A stretch of DNA of 64,000 nt from Terriglobales bacterium (GTDB taxonomy: Bacteria; Acidobacteriota; Terriglobia; Terriglobales; Acidobacteriaceae): assembly GCA_025936825.1 (NCBI GenBank), contig JAICSO010000003.1, positions 1 to 64,000 on the forward strand, given 5' to 3'. Position 1 is the stretch's first letter, and each line of letters begins with the position of its first letter. The translations under genes were made by a program, and so were the position numbers. Of the stretch, positions 32,700 to 41,657 are shown piece by piece. The notes beneath the pieces were generated by a model. That model made no database searches. It saw nothing but the letters and a program-made list of their open reading frames with translations, and had not been told where the DNA came from.

Positions 32700-33965
32700 A
32701 TGTACTTGCGTTTCATCCTGGCCATTTCTCTGGTTCTTGCGGGCGTTAATCGTCCGATCTATTCACAAGAGCAGCAAAAGACAGCTTCGGGCCACTACCT
32801 CTTTGCCTGGACTGGTGACGCCGCTAATCTGCGCGCTGGCTGTTCGGCTGAGTGCGGAACCGAAGGACCCAAAGGGTATGGCCCCGATTTTCTCGCGGTG
32901 ATCGACGCCAATCCGTCTTCCCCATCTTATGGACATCTGTTGACGACCGTCGCTACCGATCAACCGACGATGTATGTGCATCACACCGAATACACGATGC
33001 CCGCCAGCGGAATGCTTTTCGCCAACGATCATGAGGCTGGCCGAACGTTTATCTTCGATGTGCGTGACCCACAGCATCCCACTATTGAAACGTCCTTCAC
33101 CGATATGGCCGGGTACATGCATCCGCACTCGTTTGTACGAGTGCCCAACGGCCACGTGCTCGCGACTTTCCAACACGCACATCACGGCAAAGTCGCAGGA
33201 CATTCGGGTACCAGTGGAGGCTTGGTAGAGATCGATGATCAGGGCAAGGTAGTTCGCGCCAACAGCAACGCGGATCCGACTCTCCCAGATGCTCTGCTAT
33301 CGCCGTACGGTTTGGTCGTTCTTCCCGATTCCGACCGCGTTGTATCAACCAACTCTTCGATGCACCAGGACGACGTGTTCCGTGGAGTGACCTACCAGCT
33401 TTGGCGACTTTCTGATCTCAAGTTGCTCAAGACGGAATATTTGGATGTTGGGGAGAATCGTTATTCGCAGATCAGCCCGGAAGAGCCGCGGCTTGGACCG
33501 GACGGATCGATCTTTGTGCAAACGCTGAGCTGTGGATTGGAACGTATCACCGGGGTTAGCAGCGATCAGCCCAAGTCGCGCTTGGTATATACCTTTCCTG
33601 GTAACTGGTGCGGCGTCCCTACAGTGGTCGGGAATTATCTGGTGCAGAGTGTGCCAGCGGAGCATGCTCTGATTGTTCTCGATATCAGGAACGGAGCGAC
33701 ACCCGTCGAGGTCTCACGCTTGAAAATAAGCGACACGTTTAAGCCACACTGGACCGGGTGGGACGCGAAGACACAGCGGTTGGTGGTGACAGGGAGAGAG
33801 CCTCGGCTCTTTCTGGTGAAGCTGGATCAAGCAACCGGCGCTCTCAGCATGGATGCCAGTTTTCATGATGCGGACGGTAAACCGGGCTTCAACTTTGCCA
33901 ATCGCGAGTGGCCCCACGGATGGAGGGGGTCGGGGCTTCCGCACGGAGTCGTTTTCTCCCGATAG
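32700..33965 (+). CDS. Exported selenium-binding-protein-56-like beta-propeller protein
   Basis: A 421-residue protein with a signal peptide (FILAISLVLAGVNRPIYS). The fold reads as a propeller with many His, including MYVHHTEYTMP, MHPHSFVRVPNGH, FQHAHHGKV and FKPHWTGWDAKTQRLVVTG. This pattern resembles SBP56/methanethiol oxidase relatives, which bind copper or other metals through His. I do not see a convincing CxxC selenium-binding site; GCSAECG near residue 50 is a candidate Cys pair. Oxidase activity is not shown. It could also be a general LVIVD/YVTN-type repeat protein. Confidence 0.6.
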   Translation: MYLRFILAISLVLAGVNRPIYSQEQQKTASGHYLFAWTGDAANLRAGCSAECGTEGPKGYGPDFLAVIDANPSSPSYGHLLTTVATDQPTMYVHHTEYTMPASGMLFANDHEAGRTFIFDVRDPQHPTIETSFTDMAGYMHPHSFVRVPNGHVLATFQHAHHGKVAGHSGTSGGLVEIDDQGKVVRANSNADPTLPDALLSPYGLVVLPDSDRVVSTNSSMHQDDVFRGVTYQLWRLSDLKLLKTEYLDVGENRYSQISPEEPRLGPDGSIFVQTLSCGLERITGVSSDQPKSRLVYTFPGNWCGVPTVVGNYLVQSVPAEHALIVLDIRNGATPVEVSRLKISDTFKPHWTGWDAKTQRLVVTGREPRLFLVKLDQATGALSMDASFHDADGKPGFNFANREWPHGWRGSGLPHGVVFSR

Positions 33966-34056
33966 AGGCGGGTGGCCGTGCGGGTCGAATGGCAAATCCA
34001 AAGTCTAGGATTATTGGAACTCGCACGCAAAAGAACACTGTCGCTGCGAGCAATCC

Positions 34057-35547
34057 TTAAGCTATCCTCGCGAACAGCGGTTTCAGCGCCGGGTACAACA
34101 TTCGGTAGTTCTCATACTGCTTCTTCATCGCAGTTGCAGCGCCCGCATCCGGCTTTACACGCTTTTGCACCTCGATAACCGCATCGCAGGCTTCCTCGAC
34201 CGACTTCCACCAGCCCGCGCCAACTCCCGCCAGCAGCGCGCCACCGTATGCCGCGCCCTCTTCTGCCGCAAGAATTTCGACCTCATATCCGTAAGCGTCC
34301 GCCTGAATCTGGCGCCATAGGTCGGAGCGCGCACCGCCTCCGCCTAGCCGCACGTTGTTCACCGGAACCTTCATCTCGTTGAACAGCGAGAACGTATCTT
34401 TCAAACTGAATGCCACGCCTTCCAGAACCGCTCGCGTAACATGCCCGCGCGTGTGGCTGGCTGCCAATCCGGTGAGTGTTCCTCGCGCTTTAGGGTCGAG
34501 ATGCGGCGTACGTTCGCCCATTAGATACGGCGCCCACAAAACTCCGTCTGATCCCGCCGGTACTTGCGCGGCCTCGCGGGTAAGTTGGTCGTAAGTTAGA
34601 GTTCCGCCATTCTGCAGCAGGTCGCGCATCCAGCGTAGCGACTGTCCCGCCGCCTGCGTCACGCCCATCACATGCCAGCGTCCCGGGACCGCATGACAGA
34701 AGGTGTGCACGCGTCCCTTTACATCCATCGCTGGATTGTCGGTTGCGGCAAACACCACGCCGGAAGTGCCAATGGTCGCGCTCACGGCTCCAGCGCGGAC
34801 AATTCCCATTCCAACCGCGCCCCCGGCCTGATCGCCTGCACCCCCGACAATTGGTGTGCCTGCTTTCAATCCGGTATGTGCCGCGCCCTTATCCGAAATG
34901 CGCGCGCAAACTTCGGGCGACTCGCAGAGCTTGGGCAAGCTGCTCATGGGAATCCCTACTGCTGACATCATTTCTTCCGACCACTGGCGTTTCGAGACAT
35001 CGAGCATCAAAGTGCCCGACGCTTCCGCCACATCCATCGCGCGCTCGCCCGTCATGCGGAACCGGACGTAGTCCTTGGGAAGGAGCACGTGGCGAAATTT
35101 CTTCCAGAGATCCGGTTCGTTGTCGCGTACCCACAGCAGCTTGGTCAAAGTGAAGTTCGCGAGGGCGGGATTGCAGGTAAGTTCAATAATTTTTCTCTCG
35201 CCCAGCTTGGAATTCAGCCAGTCGCACTGCGGCTGCGTGCGCACATCGCACCAGATCAGCGAAGGCCTGAGCACTTCACCAGCTTCGTCGAGCAACACTG
35301 CCCCATGCATCTGGCCCGCCAGTCCCGCGCACACGACGTTCGCCCCGGGAACCGCCGCCAGCGCCGATTGAATCGCCTCGCCCGTCGCCTTCCACCAATC
35401 ATGCGGATCCTGCTCTGCCCATCCAGTTTTCGGGGAAGCGAAGGGAATGTGTTCACAAGTTGCCGAACTGGCGATTTTCCCTTTGCGATCGACAATCACC
35501 GCTCGGGTGCCGCCTGTACCCACATCAACGCCCAGAACGTAGTCCAT
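34057..35547 (-). CDS. xylB: Xylulokinase (FGGY family)
   Basis: Phosphorylates D-xylulose in pentose catabolism. It begins DYVLGVDVGTGGTRAVIVD. The catalytic-base region CAGLAGQMHGAVLLDEAGE matches xylulokinase (QMHG). The C-terminal ATP domain has GTSGVVFAATDNP and VRLGGGGARSDLWRQIQADAYG. Length 496 is normal. No xylose isomerase or transporter is adjacent, so it is a single-gene unit here. Confidence 0.93.
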   Translation of the reverse strand: MDYVLGVDVGTGGTRAVIVDRKGKIASSATCEHIPFASPKTGWAEQDPHDWWKATGEAIQSALAAVPGANVVCAGLAGQMHGAVLLDEAGEVLRPSLIWCDVRTQPQCDWLNSKLGERKIIELTCNPALANFTLTKLLWVRDNEPDLWKKFRHVLLPKDYVRFRMTGERAMDVAEASGTLMLDVSKRQWSEEMMSAVGIPMSSLPKLCESPEVCARISDKGAAHTGLKAGTPIVGGAGDQAGGAVGMGIVRAGAVSATIGTSGVVFAATDNPAMDVKGRVHTFCHAVPGRWHVMGVTQAAGQSLRWMRDLLQNGGTLTYDQLTREAAQVPAGSDGVLWAPYLMGERTPHLDPKARGTLTGLAASHTRGHVTRAVLEGVAFSLKDTFSLFNEMKVPVNNVRLGGGGARSDLWRQIQADAYGYEVEILAAEEGAAYGGALLAGVGAGWWKSVEEACDAVIEVQKRVKPDAGAATAMKKQYENYRMLYPALKPLFARIA

Positions 35548-35650
35548 AAGTGCCTGAAGTTCCTGATGAATAAAGTAATTGCGAGCGAGTCAGTGTAGCA
35601 GATTGCCTTGTCTGAATCGATCTAGCTATAAACGCCCGCGGTCCTGTCGT

Positions 35651-35689
35651 CAACGACCAAGGACCAACGACTAACGACCAAGGACTAAC
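35651..35689. repeat. Heptamer array, single arm
   Basis: Five to six 7-base words (CAACGAC, CAAGGAC, CAACGAC, TAACGAC, CAAGGAC, TAAC), the same word family as in the trp cluster. No inverted partner was found in the spacer 35548-35778. It lies about 100 bases upstream of xylB on its strand. Confidence 0.8.
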
Positions 35690-35778
35690 ACCTTCTGAAT
35701 GCAGAGTGCTTGCTGAGCAACCCTCTCCCGCACCTCTGCGTCTCAGACTTCCGTTCTCAACTTGATCGAGGAGGAAGT

Positions 35779-36054
35779 ATGCGCACCAGAATCATCACGA
35801 TTGCGAGCACCCTGGTGGTATTGATCGGACTAAGCGTTTATTCGCTGGGTCGTCCGGCACAGAACCGTGAAATGGGCGAACATGAGCCACATATGAGCGC
35901 TGCCCTTGGGCATCTGCAGCAAGCGCGGGCAGAACTGGAAAAGGCGACGCCCAATAAGGGTGGTCATCGCGAGAGAGCCATGAGGGCAGTCGACGAGGCC
36001 ATCCAGCAGGTCCAGCAGGGCGAAGCGTACTACCAGCAGCACAGGGGACGCTAG
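35779..36054 (+). CDS. Small exported helical protein
   Basis: A 91-residue protein with an N-terminal signal/anchor (MRTRIITIASTLVVLIGLSVYSLG) and a helical remainder rich in His, Glu, Gln and Arg (MSAALGHLQQARAELEKATPNKGGHRERAMRAVDEAIQQV). This pattern recurs in small periplasmic proteins of Acidobacteriota. GGAGGAAG just upstream strongly supports ATG 35779 over earlier in-frame starts. Function unknown; the amphipathic helices suggest a helical bundle. Confidence 0.72.
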   Translation: MRTRIITIASTLVVLIGLSVYSLGRPAQNREMGEHEPHMSAALGHLQQARAELEKATPNKGGHRERAMRAVDEAIQQVQQGEAYYQQHRGR

Positions 36055-36066
36055 TCTACCGCACAA

Positions 36067-36095
36067 CGGAGCCGGTCAGGGGCGGTTCCGCTTTT
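36067..36095 (+). terminator. Possible terminator between convergent genes
   Basis: Imperfect hairpin CGGAGCC/GGTTCCG followed by CTTTTA, between the small exported gene and the convergent mutase gene. Confidence 0.4.
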
Positions 36096-37881
36096 ACGTT
36101 ACGCTGACTTCCGTGTAAGTTCCATACACCTGCCGCAGCGCACCGCAGATCTCGCCGATTGTAGCGTAGGCGCGTACAGCGTCGATGATATAGGGCATGG
36201 TGTTCGCTGCGGACACGCTGCCTACATGAGATTCAGGTTCTTGCGCAGCCGCCCCCTTTAGCGCCTCAAGGCATCGCGCGACTTCCTCGTTTGACCGTCG
36301 CGCGCGAAGCGCCTTCAATTTCGCAGTCTGTTGCCTCGCAACCGTTTCATCGATGTAAAGGATCTTGGGCGGGTCTTCCTCTACCACGAAATCATTCACC
36401 CCGACGATGATCTTCTCTCGCGCCTCGACCGCCCGTTGATAGTTGTACGAGGCTTCCGCAATCTCTTTTTGCGGATATCCACGCTCAATCGCCTTCACCA
36501 TTCCGCCCATCGCGTCCAGTTTGCCGAAGTAGTCGAACGCGCCCTTTTCCATTTGCAGGGTCAGATTCTCTAAAAAGTAGGAGCCTCCGAGCGGATCGAC
36601 GGTCTGTGTCACGCCTGACTCGTAGGCGATAATCTGCTGCGTGCGAAGCGCAATTCTCGCTGCATCTTCCGTGGGAAGCGCCAGAGCTTCGTCATAAGCG
36701 TCGGTGTGCAGCGACTGGGTTCCGCCCAGCACGGCCGCAAGCGCCTGCAACGCAACGCGTGCGATGTTGTTCATCGGTTGCTGCGCGGGAAGGGAAACGC
36801 CGGCGGTTTGGGTGTGAAACCGCATCAACCACGTGCGCTGGTGCTTCGCCCCAAACCGGTCTTTCATGACTTGGTACCAAATCTTTCGGGCTGCGCGGTA
36901 TTTCGCGATTTCTTCGAAGAAATCGTTGTGCGCGTTGAAGAAGAAGCTCAACCTTGGTCCGAACTCGTCGACGTCCAGTCCGCGTCTCCTCGCCCATTCG
37001 ACATATTCCACCCCGTCATAGAGCGTGAACGCCAGTTCTTGCAGTGCTGTCGAACCTGCCTCGCGAATGTGATATCCGCTAATGGAAATCGTGTTGAAGC
37101 GAGGTGTGAACTTCGATCCGAACTCAAATGTATCGATCACCAGCCGCATCGACGGCGCCGGCGGAAAAATGTATTCCTTCTGGGCAATGTATTCCTTCAA
37201 AATGTCGTTCTGGATCGTGCCTGAAATCTTCTTCCAGTCGGCGCCGTGTTTCTCCGCCACCACCAGGTACATCGCCCACAGCACCGACGCCGGCGAATTG
37301 ATCGTCATTGAGACCGTGGTGTTTTCCAGGTCAATCCCACTAAACAGGATTTCCATATCCTCGAGGGAATCGATGGCGACACCGCACTTTCCAACTTCTC
37401 CTTCGCTCGCGGGATGATCCGAGTCGTATCCCATCAGCGTAGGCAAATCGAAAGCCACCGACAGCCCGCTGCCGCCATGCTCAAGCAAGTATTTGTATCT
37501 ACGGTTGGTCTCCTCGGGCGATGCGAAGCCCGAGAATTGCCGCATGGTATAAAGCTTTCCCCGGTACCCGGTCGAATGAATGCCCCGCGTAAATGGAGGC
37601 TCCCCCGGGTATCCCAGGTGCTGGTCGTAATTCCACTCTTCGGGAAGGTCGGCTGGCGTGTAGAGCCGGCGCACCGGAACACCGGAGATCGTCGTAAACC
37701 GCGCTCGCCCCTGCTCGTCGACGTTGACACCCGTTCGGGCACCAATTGGCTTTTCGGATGCCTTTTCGAGAATGGGAAGCAGGGTCTTCTCCGCCCAGCG
37801 TCTCTCGTGTTCTGACGGGCGGCGATTCTCGCTGAGATCCGCTATTGGGCTGTCTGCAACCGTAGGTTTTTTTTCGGCCAT
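36094..37881 (-). CDS. Methylmalonyl-CoA mutase, large (substrate-binding) subunit
   Basis: Coenzyme-B12-dependent isomerisation of (R)-methylmalonyl-CoA and succinyl-CoA. TIM-barrel signatures: [87 protein letters not shown]. It ends at residue 595 after the barrel, so the C-terminal B12-binding domain is missing. In organisms with split enzymes that domain is a separate ~135-residue protein, not found in this window. Acyl-CoA specificity among the mutase families (methylmalonyl, isobutyryl, ethylmalonyl) is not decided here. Confidence 0.92.
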   Translation of the reverse strand: MAEKKPTVADSPIADLSENRRPSEHERRWAEKTLLPILEKASEKPIGARTGVNVDEQGRARFTTISGVPVRRLYTPADLPEEWNYDQHLGYPGEPPFTRGIHSTGYRGKLYTMRQFSGFASPEETNRRYKYLLEHGGSGLSVAFDLPTLMGYDSDHPASEGEVGKCGVAIDSLEDMEILFSGIDLENTTVSMTINSPASVLWAMYLVVAEKHGADWKKISGTIQNDILKEYIAQKEYIFPPAPSMRLVIDTFEFGSKFTPRFNTISISGYHIREAGSTALQELAFTLYDGVEYVEWARRRGLDVDEFGPRLSFFFNAHNDFFEEIAKYRAARKIWYQVMKDRFGAKHQRTWLMRFHTQTAGVSLPAQQPMNNIARVALQALAAVLGGTQSLHTDAYDEALALPTEDAARIALRTQQIIAYESGVTQTVDPLGGSYFLENLTLQMEKGAFDYFGKLDAMGGMVKAIERGYPQKEIAEASYNYQRAVEAREKIIVGVNDFVVEEDPPKILYIDETVARQQTAKLKALRARRSNEEVARCLEALKGAAAQEPESHVGSVSAANTMPYIIDAVRAYATIGEICGALRQVYGTYTEVSVT

Positions 37882-37960
37882 GTTGTCTTCACGATCATAG
37901 GAGACACCCTGATCACGAGCAAGCGAGGCAAACGACCGCTCAGTCGGTGGGTCCTGAATT

Positions 37961-37992
37961 GAATCATTGAATCATTGAGAGATTGAAGCATT
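37961..37992. repeat. Octamer array, single arm
   Basis: GAATCATT, GAATCATT, GAGAGATT, GAAGCATT: the same 8-base word family as between aroF and tyrA. It lies 80 bases upstream of the mutase start. No clear inverted partner nearby. Confidence 0.8.
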
Positions 37993-38015
37993 GAGAAACC
38001 CAGGGTTGTTGAGAG

Positions 38016-38800
38016 CCCCCTGTGAGAACGTCCCCGTCGAGCGTCGCACGTCGCCCGGGACAGCGTCGTCGGTCGTTGGCAGAGGCAGTGTGGGGACGGG
38101 CGCCCACGCCCGTCCAGGTCGAGCTAAGCTTGACAGTTATGATCGTCAGTAACAATGTTCTTTACCGTCCGGCCACTCTGAGCAACGCACATTCTCAGCG
38201 CGATAGCCTAGACCGGCTTTGGGCTCATAACAGAATCCGAGACAAATGTCTTTGACCTGATATCGCACTGGTTCTCGTCACTGGCATTCCTTCGATCTCG
38301 TTGAATAGCTCAACCAACTCTCGCGGCGGTGCGACGGAATTCTCGGTTGTGAATGCGGCGATCTCAGGTGAATCGGCCTCCGTGTACCAACCCTCGCCGT
38401 GAAGCGACACCAGCGATCGTGGCGCTCTACTCACGGTGCCTCTTAGTTCGGAAGGTTCTTTATTGCATTGCCTCTGGTGATCCTAGCACCGGTGTCTAAT
38501 TCTGGTATGGACGAAGCGCCACCTTCGAGCGTGGGCTGGAAAATGTCCATTAGGTCCGAAAGATGGTTACATTCGTTACTCCTCGGTAGCTGCCTATAGC
38601 AAGTGTCCCCGTCTCCACATAGCTTTCGCCAACGACCAAGGATCAACGACCAACGACGGTCTTCCGGTCCGACGCACGACGTGCGACCTGCGTCGGTCTT
38701 GCTCAGTCCACATGACAAAGCGCTGTCGAGCTTCGCTCGACCGGAAGGGCGAGGGCGCCCGTCCCCACGTGGTCCATTGCTGACACCCTTCACCTCCTTT
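38016..38800. repeat. Composite repeat region with inverted arms
   Basis: The 943-base stretch 37882-38824 holds no gene I trust. A perfect 15-base inverted repeat pairs 38091-38105 (TGGGGACGGGCGCCC) with 38753-38767. Inside lie heptamer words at 38065-38082 and a fuller array at 38630-38657 (CAACGAC, CAAGGAT, CAACGAC, CAACGAC), themselves in opposite orientation. The GTCGCACGTCG tract near 38042 is matched by its inverse near 38678. The ends look like one degenerate palindromic element of about 700-800 bases. Confidence 0.55.
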
Positions 38801-38824
38801 TGCACTACAATTACCCAAGTACCC

Positions 38825-39301
38825 ATGCCGCAACTCCCCGACGATCTTGCGACGATGAAAGATGACATGGTGGCCTTCATCGAGGGCCATGGCATGCGCC
38901 GCTTCCCCGGCTACGTGGACCACGAAGAGGTCCAGACCGTCATGTGGAAGCCCGCCGACGACACCGAAAGCTGGAAGGACTTCGTCGAACTCGCCAAGGC
39001 CGCAGGCTCGCCATTCCTCACCATGGATTCCTGGCAGCTCGACAAAACCGAGCTGGATGAGATGATTACGCGGCTCACCAACGCTGAGTTCACCAGCGAT
39101 GAAGACGTCGAAGATGCCAAGTGGCTCAAAACCTACCTGGGCAAGACGGGCTTCCTGCAACTCGGATTCGCTTTCCAGGGCGTGATGATGCTGTATGAGG
39201 TCTCCACCGGCTGGTACGAGCACTATCAGCGCCTGGTGGAAGTTGCCGACGATTTCGGCAGCATCGCGATTGACGAGTCCGGAACGGAAGACGAGCCGTA
39301 G
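38825..39301 (+). CDS. Acidic conserved-looking hypothetical protein
   Basis: A 158-residue soluble protein from ATG 38825 (MPQLPDDLATMKDDMVAFIEG), strongly acidic (EFTSDEDVEDAKW, DESGTEDEP), with no signal peptide or membrane helix. The frame is open upstream through repeat DNA, which is not protein-like. No Shine-Dalgarno is visible. I do not recognise the family. It is flanked on both sides by repeat elements. Confidence 0.6.
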   Translation: MPQLPDDLATMKDDMVAFIEGHGMRRFPGYVDHEEVQTVMWKPADDTESWKDFVELAKAAGSPFLTMDSWQLDKTELDEMITRLTNAEFTSDEDVEDAKWLKTYLGKTGFLQLGFAFQGVMMLYEVSTGWYEHYQRLVEVADDFGSIAIDESGTEDEP

Positions 39302-39311
39302 CGCTTCGCGT

Positions 39312-39681
39312 AAACCTTCACCACAGAGGACACTCAGGTACACAGAGGAACGCCACAGAGACAGTTCCAAGAAGGAAAGCCAGCAAAAAGATGAGCCGTG
39401 GATATTCCACGACTCTTTCTCATCGTCCAAGATTCGCAAAATACTGCGTCATCCCGAACGGCGGCGTATTGCAGCCGGATGGAGTATCTCGCGTAGGTTA
39501 TACACAGGCGTAAACTGCTCCACACCAGATCCCTCGCCGCGCTGGTGAAGACGCACGGCTTCGGGATCACGCAAGTTCTGTAACGACCGAACCGCAGGGC
39601 TGCCACCTTCGGCATCTCGGGAACCTCTGTTACGCTAATCACCTCTGTGGTTTTACTCTGTGTCCTCTGTGGTGAAGGTTT
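39312..39681. repeat. About 370-base element bounded by a perfect 22-base inverted repeat
   Basis: Bases 39312-39333 and 39660-39681 are exact reverse complements (core CACCACAGAGGACAC). Further degenerate CACAGAGG words lie just inside each end. Nested inside is a second inverted pair at about 39448-39500 and 39525-39580, built on GTCATCCCGAACGGCGG. There is no convincing gene inside. It looks like a MITE-like or paired-array element; no transposase is present. Confidence 0.75.
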
Positions 39682-39686
39682 TTACT

Positions 39687-41465
39687 TTGCGCTGGAATTT
39701 TCGAGAAGCGAACCCCGAACGCGTGCAAGCCCTCCAGCAGGAGATTGCTCCCCTGCTCGGATGCGATCCGGAAGCTCGTTCGACTCTCGCCAAATTGCTT
39801 GTCTTGCGCGGAATCGATTCGTCTGAAAATGCCAGGGCGTTCCTCTCCCCATCCATCGATCAACTCCACTCGCCTTATCTCCTCACTGGCATGAGAGCTG
39901 CCATCGATCGCCTCGACTCGGCCATCGAGCGTAAAGAAGGCATTCTCATCTACGGCGACTACGACGTGGATGGCACGACTGCTGTAGTCATCCTGAAGAC
40001 CGCGATTGCACTCTGTGGTGGCGAAGCGGACTTCCATGTGCCGCACCGAATCCGCGAAGGATACGACTTACGCGGCGATGTGATCGAGCGAGCCGCGGCC
40101 GCAGGCATTCGTCTCGTCATTAGCGTCGACGCTGGCACTCGCGCCTTCGCCGCCGCCGAAAGCGCTCGCCGCGCTGGAATTGATCTCATCATCACCGATC
40201 ATCACCTTCCTGGTCCGGACGGTTTACCACACGCTCTATCCGTCGTGAATCCGAATCAGCCAGGATGCGATTATCCCTGCAAATCGCTCTGCGGGGCCGG
40301 CATCGCGTTCAAGCTCGCGCAAGCACTGCTGGAAAAACGCCTCTCTCACCGCGATCAGAAGGCGCTGCTGCTTTCCTTCATGAAAGTGGCCGCAATCGCG
40401 ACCATCGCCGACTGCGTCCCGCTCCATGGCGAGAACCGCGTCATCGCCAGCCTTGGGCTCAACGCACTGCGCTCCGCTGTAAACCCCGGGCTTAAAGCAT
40501 TGCTTGAGGTCTCTCGACTCGGCGGCAAACCGCTAAGCTCTGGAGAAGTGGCGTTCCGCATTGCACCGCGTATCAACGCTGCCGGACGCATGGACATCGC
40601 GCGAGATGTGATTGATCTCTTCAGCACAAAAGATGGAGTTCGCGCGAAAGAAATAGCGGATCGTCTTGACAAGCTCAACAGCGAGCGCCAGGAAGAGGAA
40701 CGCAGAATTGTCGAGGCCATCGAGAAACGCCTCGCCGAAGATGCTGCCCTGCGCGACGCCTACTGCATGGTGATCGACGGGGACGGCTGGCATCGTGGAG
40801 TCATTGGCATTACCGCAACGCGGGTGGTGGAGCGCTATGGGCGCCCCGCATTGGTGGTGTCACGCGATGGCGAGGAAGCGCACGGCTCCGGCCGCTCCAT
40901 CCCCGCATTTCACCTTCTGCAAGCGTTAGAGTCCTGCCCGCAACTGTTCAGCCGCTTCGGAGGACACGCGCACGCAGTTGGATTCTCTCTGCCCTCGTCG
41001 CAGATCCTGCAACTCCAGCAGAGTCTCGATGCATATGCGCGCTCGCGGCTCACGCTTGACGACTTTACTCCCGTGGTCAACATCGATGCACATGTTCCGA
41101 TTGAAGCTATTACTCCACGATTCATGGAAGCACTAGGCAAATTGGAACCGTTCGGCACGGGCAATCCAGAACCCGTTTTCAGCGCGACTGCGCGTGTGGC
41201 GGAACCTCCGCGCGTCCTTAAAGACAAGCACGTGCAACTGAAACTGTCGCCGGTCGATAGCGATGCAGCAGGATGGAGGAAGTCGCTAAAGTACAAAGCG
41301 ATGGCGTGGCGATTAGCCGAACGAGTCGAACAGGAAAAACTTCTGGCAGGCGACACTTTCGAAGTTGCTTTTACGCTTGACCACAACGACCACCCTGAAT
41401 TCGGTGGGATTGAGTTGTCGTTGAGGGATTTCGAAACGATGAAGGCAGCGACACGTAGCGCATAA
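39687..41465 (+). CDS. recJ: Single-stranded-DNA-specific exonuclease RecJ
   Basis: 5'-3' ssDNA exonuclease for recombination and mismatch repair. DHH motifs: ILIYGDYDVDGTTAVVIL, LIITDHHLPG, NPNQPGCDYPCKSLCGAGIAFKL. DHHA1 part: APRINAAGRMD and FSRFGGHAHAVGFSL. The C-terminal OB-like region is present (LGKLEPFGTGNPEPVF). The start is unclear: no ATG exists; GTG 39660, 39669 and 39672 lie in the repeat arm, and TTG 39687 has GAAGG about 8 bases upstream, itself from the repeat. TTG 39687 begins LRWNFREANPERV, close to where family members start. Confidence 0.93.
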   Translation: MRWNFREANPERVQALQQEIAPLLGCDPEARSTLAKLLVLRGIDSSENARAFLSPSIDQLHSPYLLTGMRAAIDRLDSAIERKEGILIYGDYDVDGTTAVVILKTAIALCGGEADFHVPHRIREGYDLRGDVIERAAAAGIRLVISVDAGTRAFAAAESARRAGIDLIITDHHLPGPDGLPHALSVVNPNQPGCDYPCKSLCGAGIAFKLAQALLEKRLSHRDQKALLLSFMKVAAIATIADCVPLHGENRVIASLGLNALRSAVNPGLKALLEVSRLGGKPLSSGEVAFRIAPRINAAGRMDIARDVIDLFSTKDGVRAKEIADRLDKLNSERQEEERRIVEAIEKRLAEDAALRDAYCMVIDGDGWHRGVIGITATRVVERYGRPALVVSRDGEEAHGSGRSIPAFHLLQALESCPQLFSRFGGHAHAVGFSLPSSQILQLQQSLDAYARSRLTLDDFTPVVNIDAHVPIEAITPRFMEALGKLEPFGTGNPEPVFSATARVAEPPRVLKDKHVQLKLSPVDSDAAGWRKSLKYKAMAWRLAERVEQEKLLAGDTFEVAFTLDHNDHPEFGGIELSLRDFETMKAATRSA

Positions 41466-41469
41466 AAGC

Positions 41470-41650
41470 TTAGTGGTCTGGAGTCATGCCGAAGCCGCGC
41501 GTTTTCACCGGCAAGGCGAGGGATCTGGCGTGGAGTGACGGCGGCCCAAAAACAGAGCAAATTTCTTTTGTTGCCAGTTCGCCCGCGCGAGATCCCTCCG
41601 TCGGCTGAACTCCGCCGCCGTTCGGGATGACGCCGTGATCCCGACGGACT
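41470..41650. repeat. Inverted pair of GTCATCCCGAAC-type repeats
   Basis: The spacer between recJ and the release-factor-like gene carries a degraded arm at about 41478-41535 and an inverted arm at about 41590-41645. The latter is a clear copy of the repeat at 39448-39500 (both contain CCCGAACGGCGGCG on one strand). They end close to the stop codons of both convergent genes. Confidence 0.65.
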
Positions 41651-41657
41651 ACCAGAA

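Noticed and set aside
38225-38434. 69-residue minus-strand open frame
   Set aside because: Starts at GTG without a ribosome-binding site in repeat-rich DNA and resembles nothing I know. It may be a gene fragment but cannot be supported.
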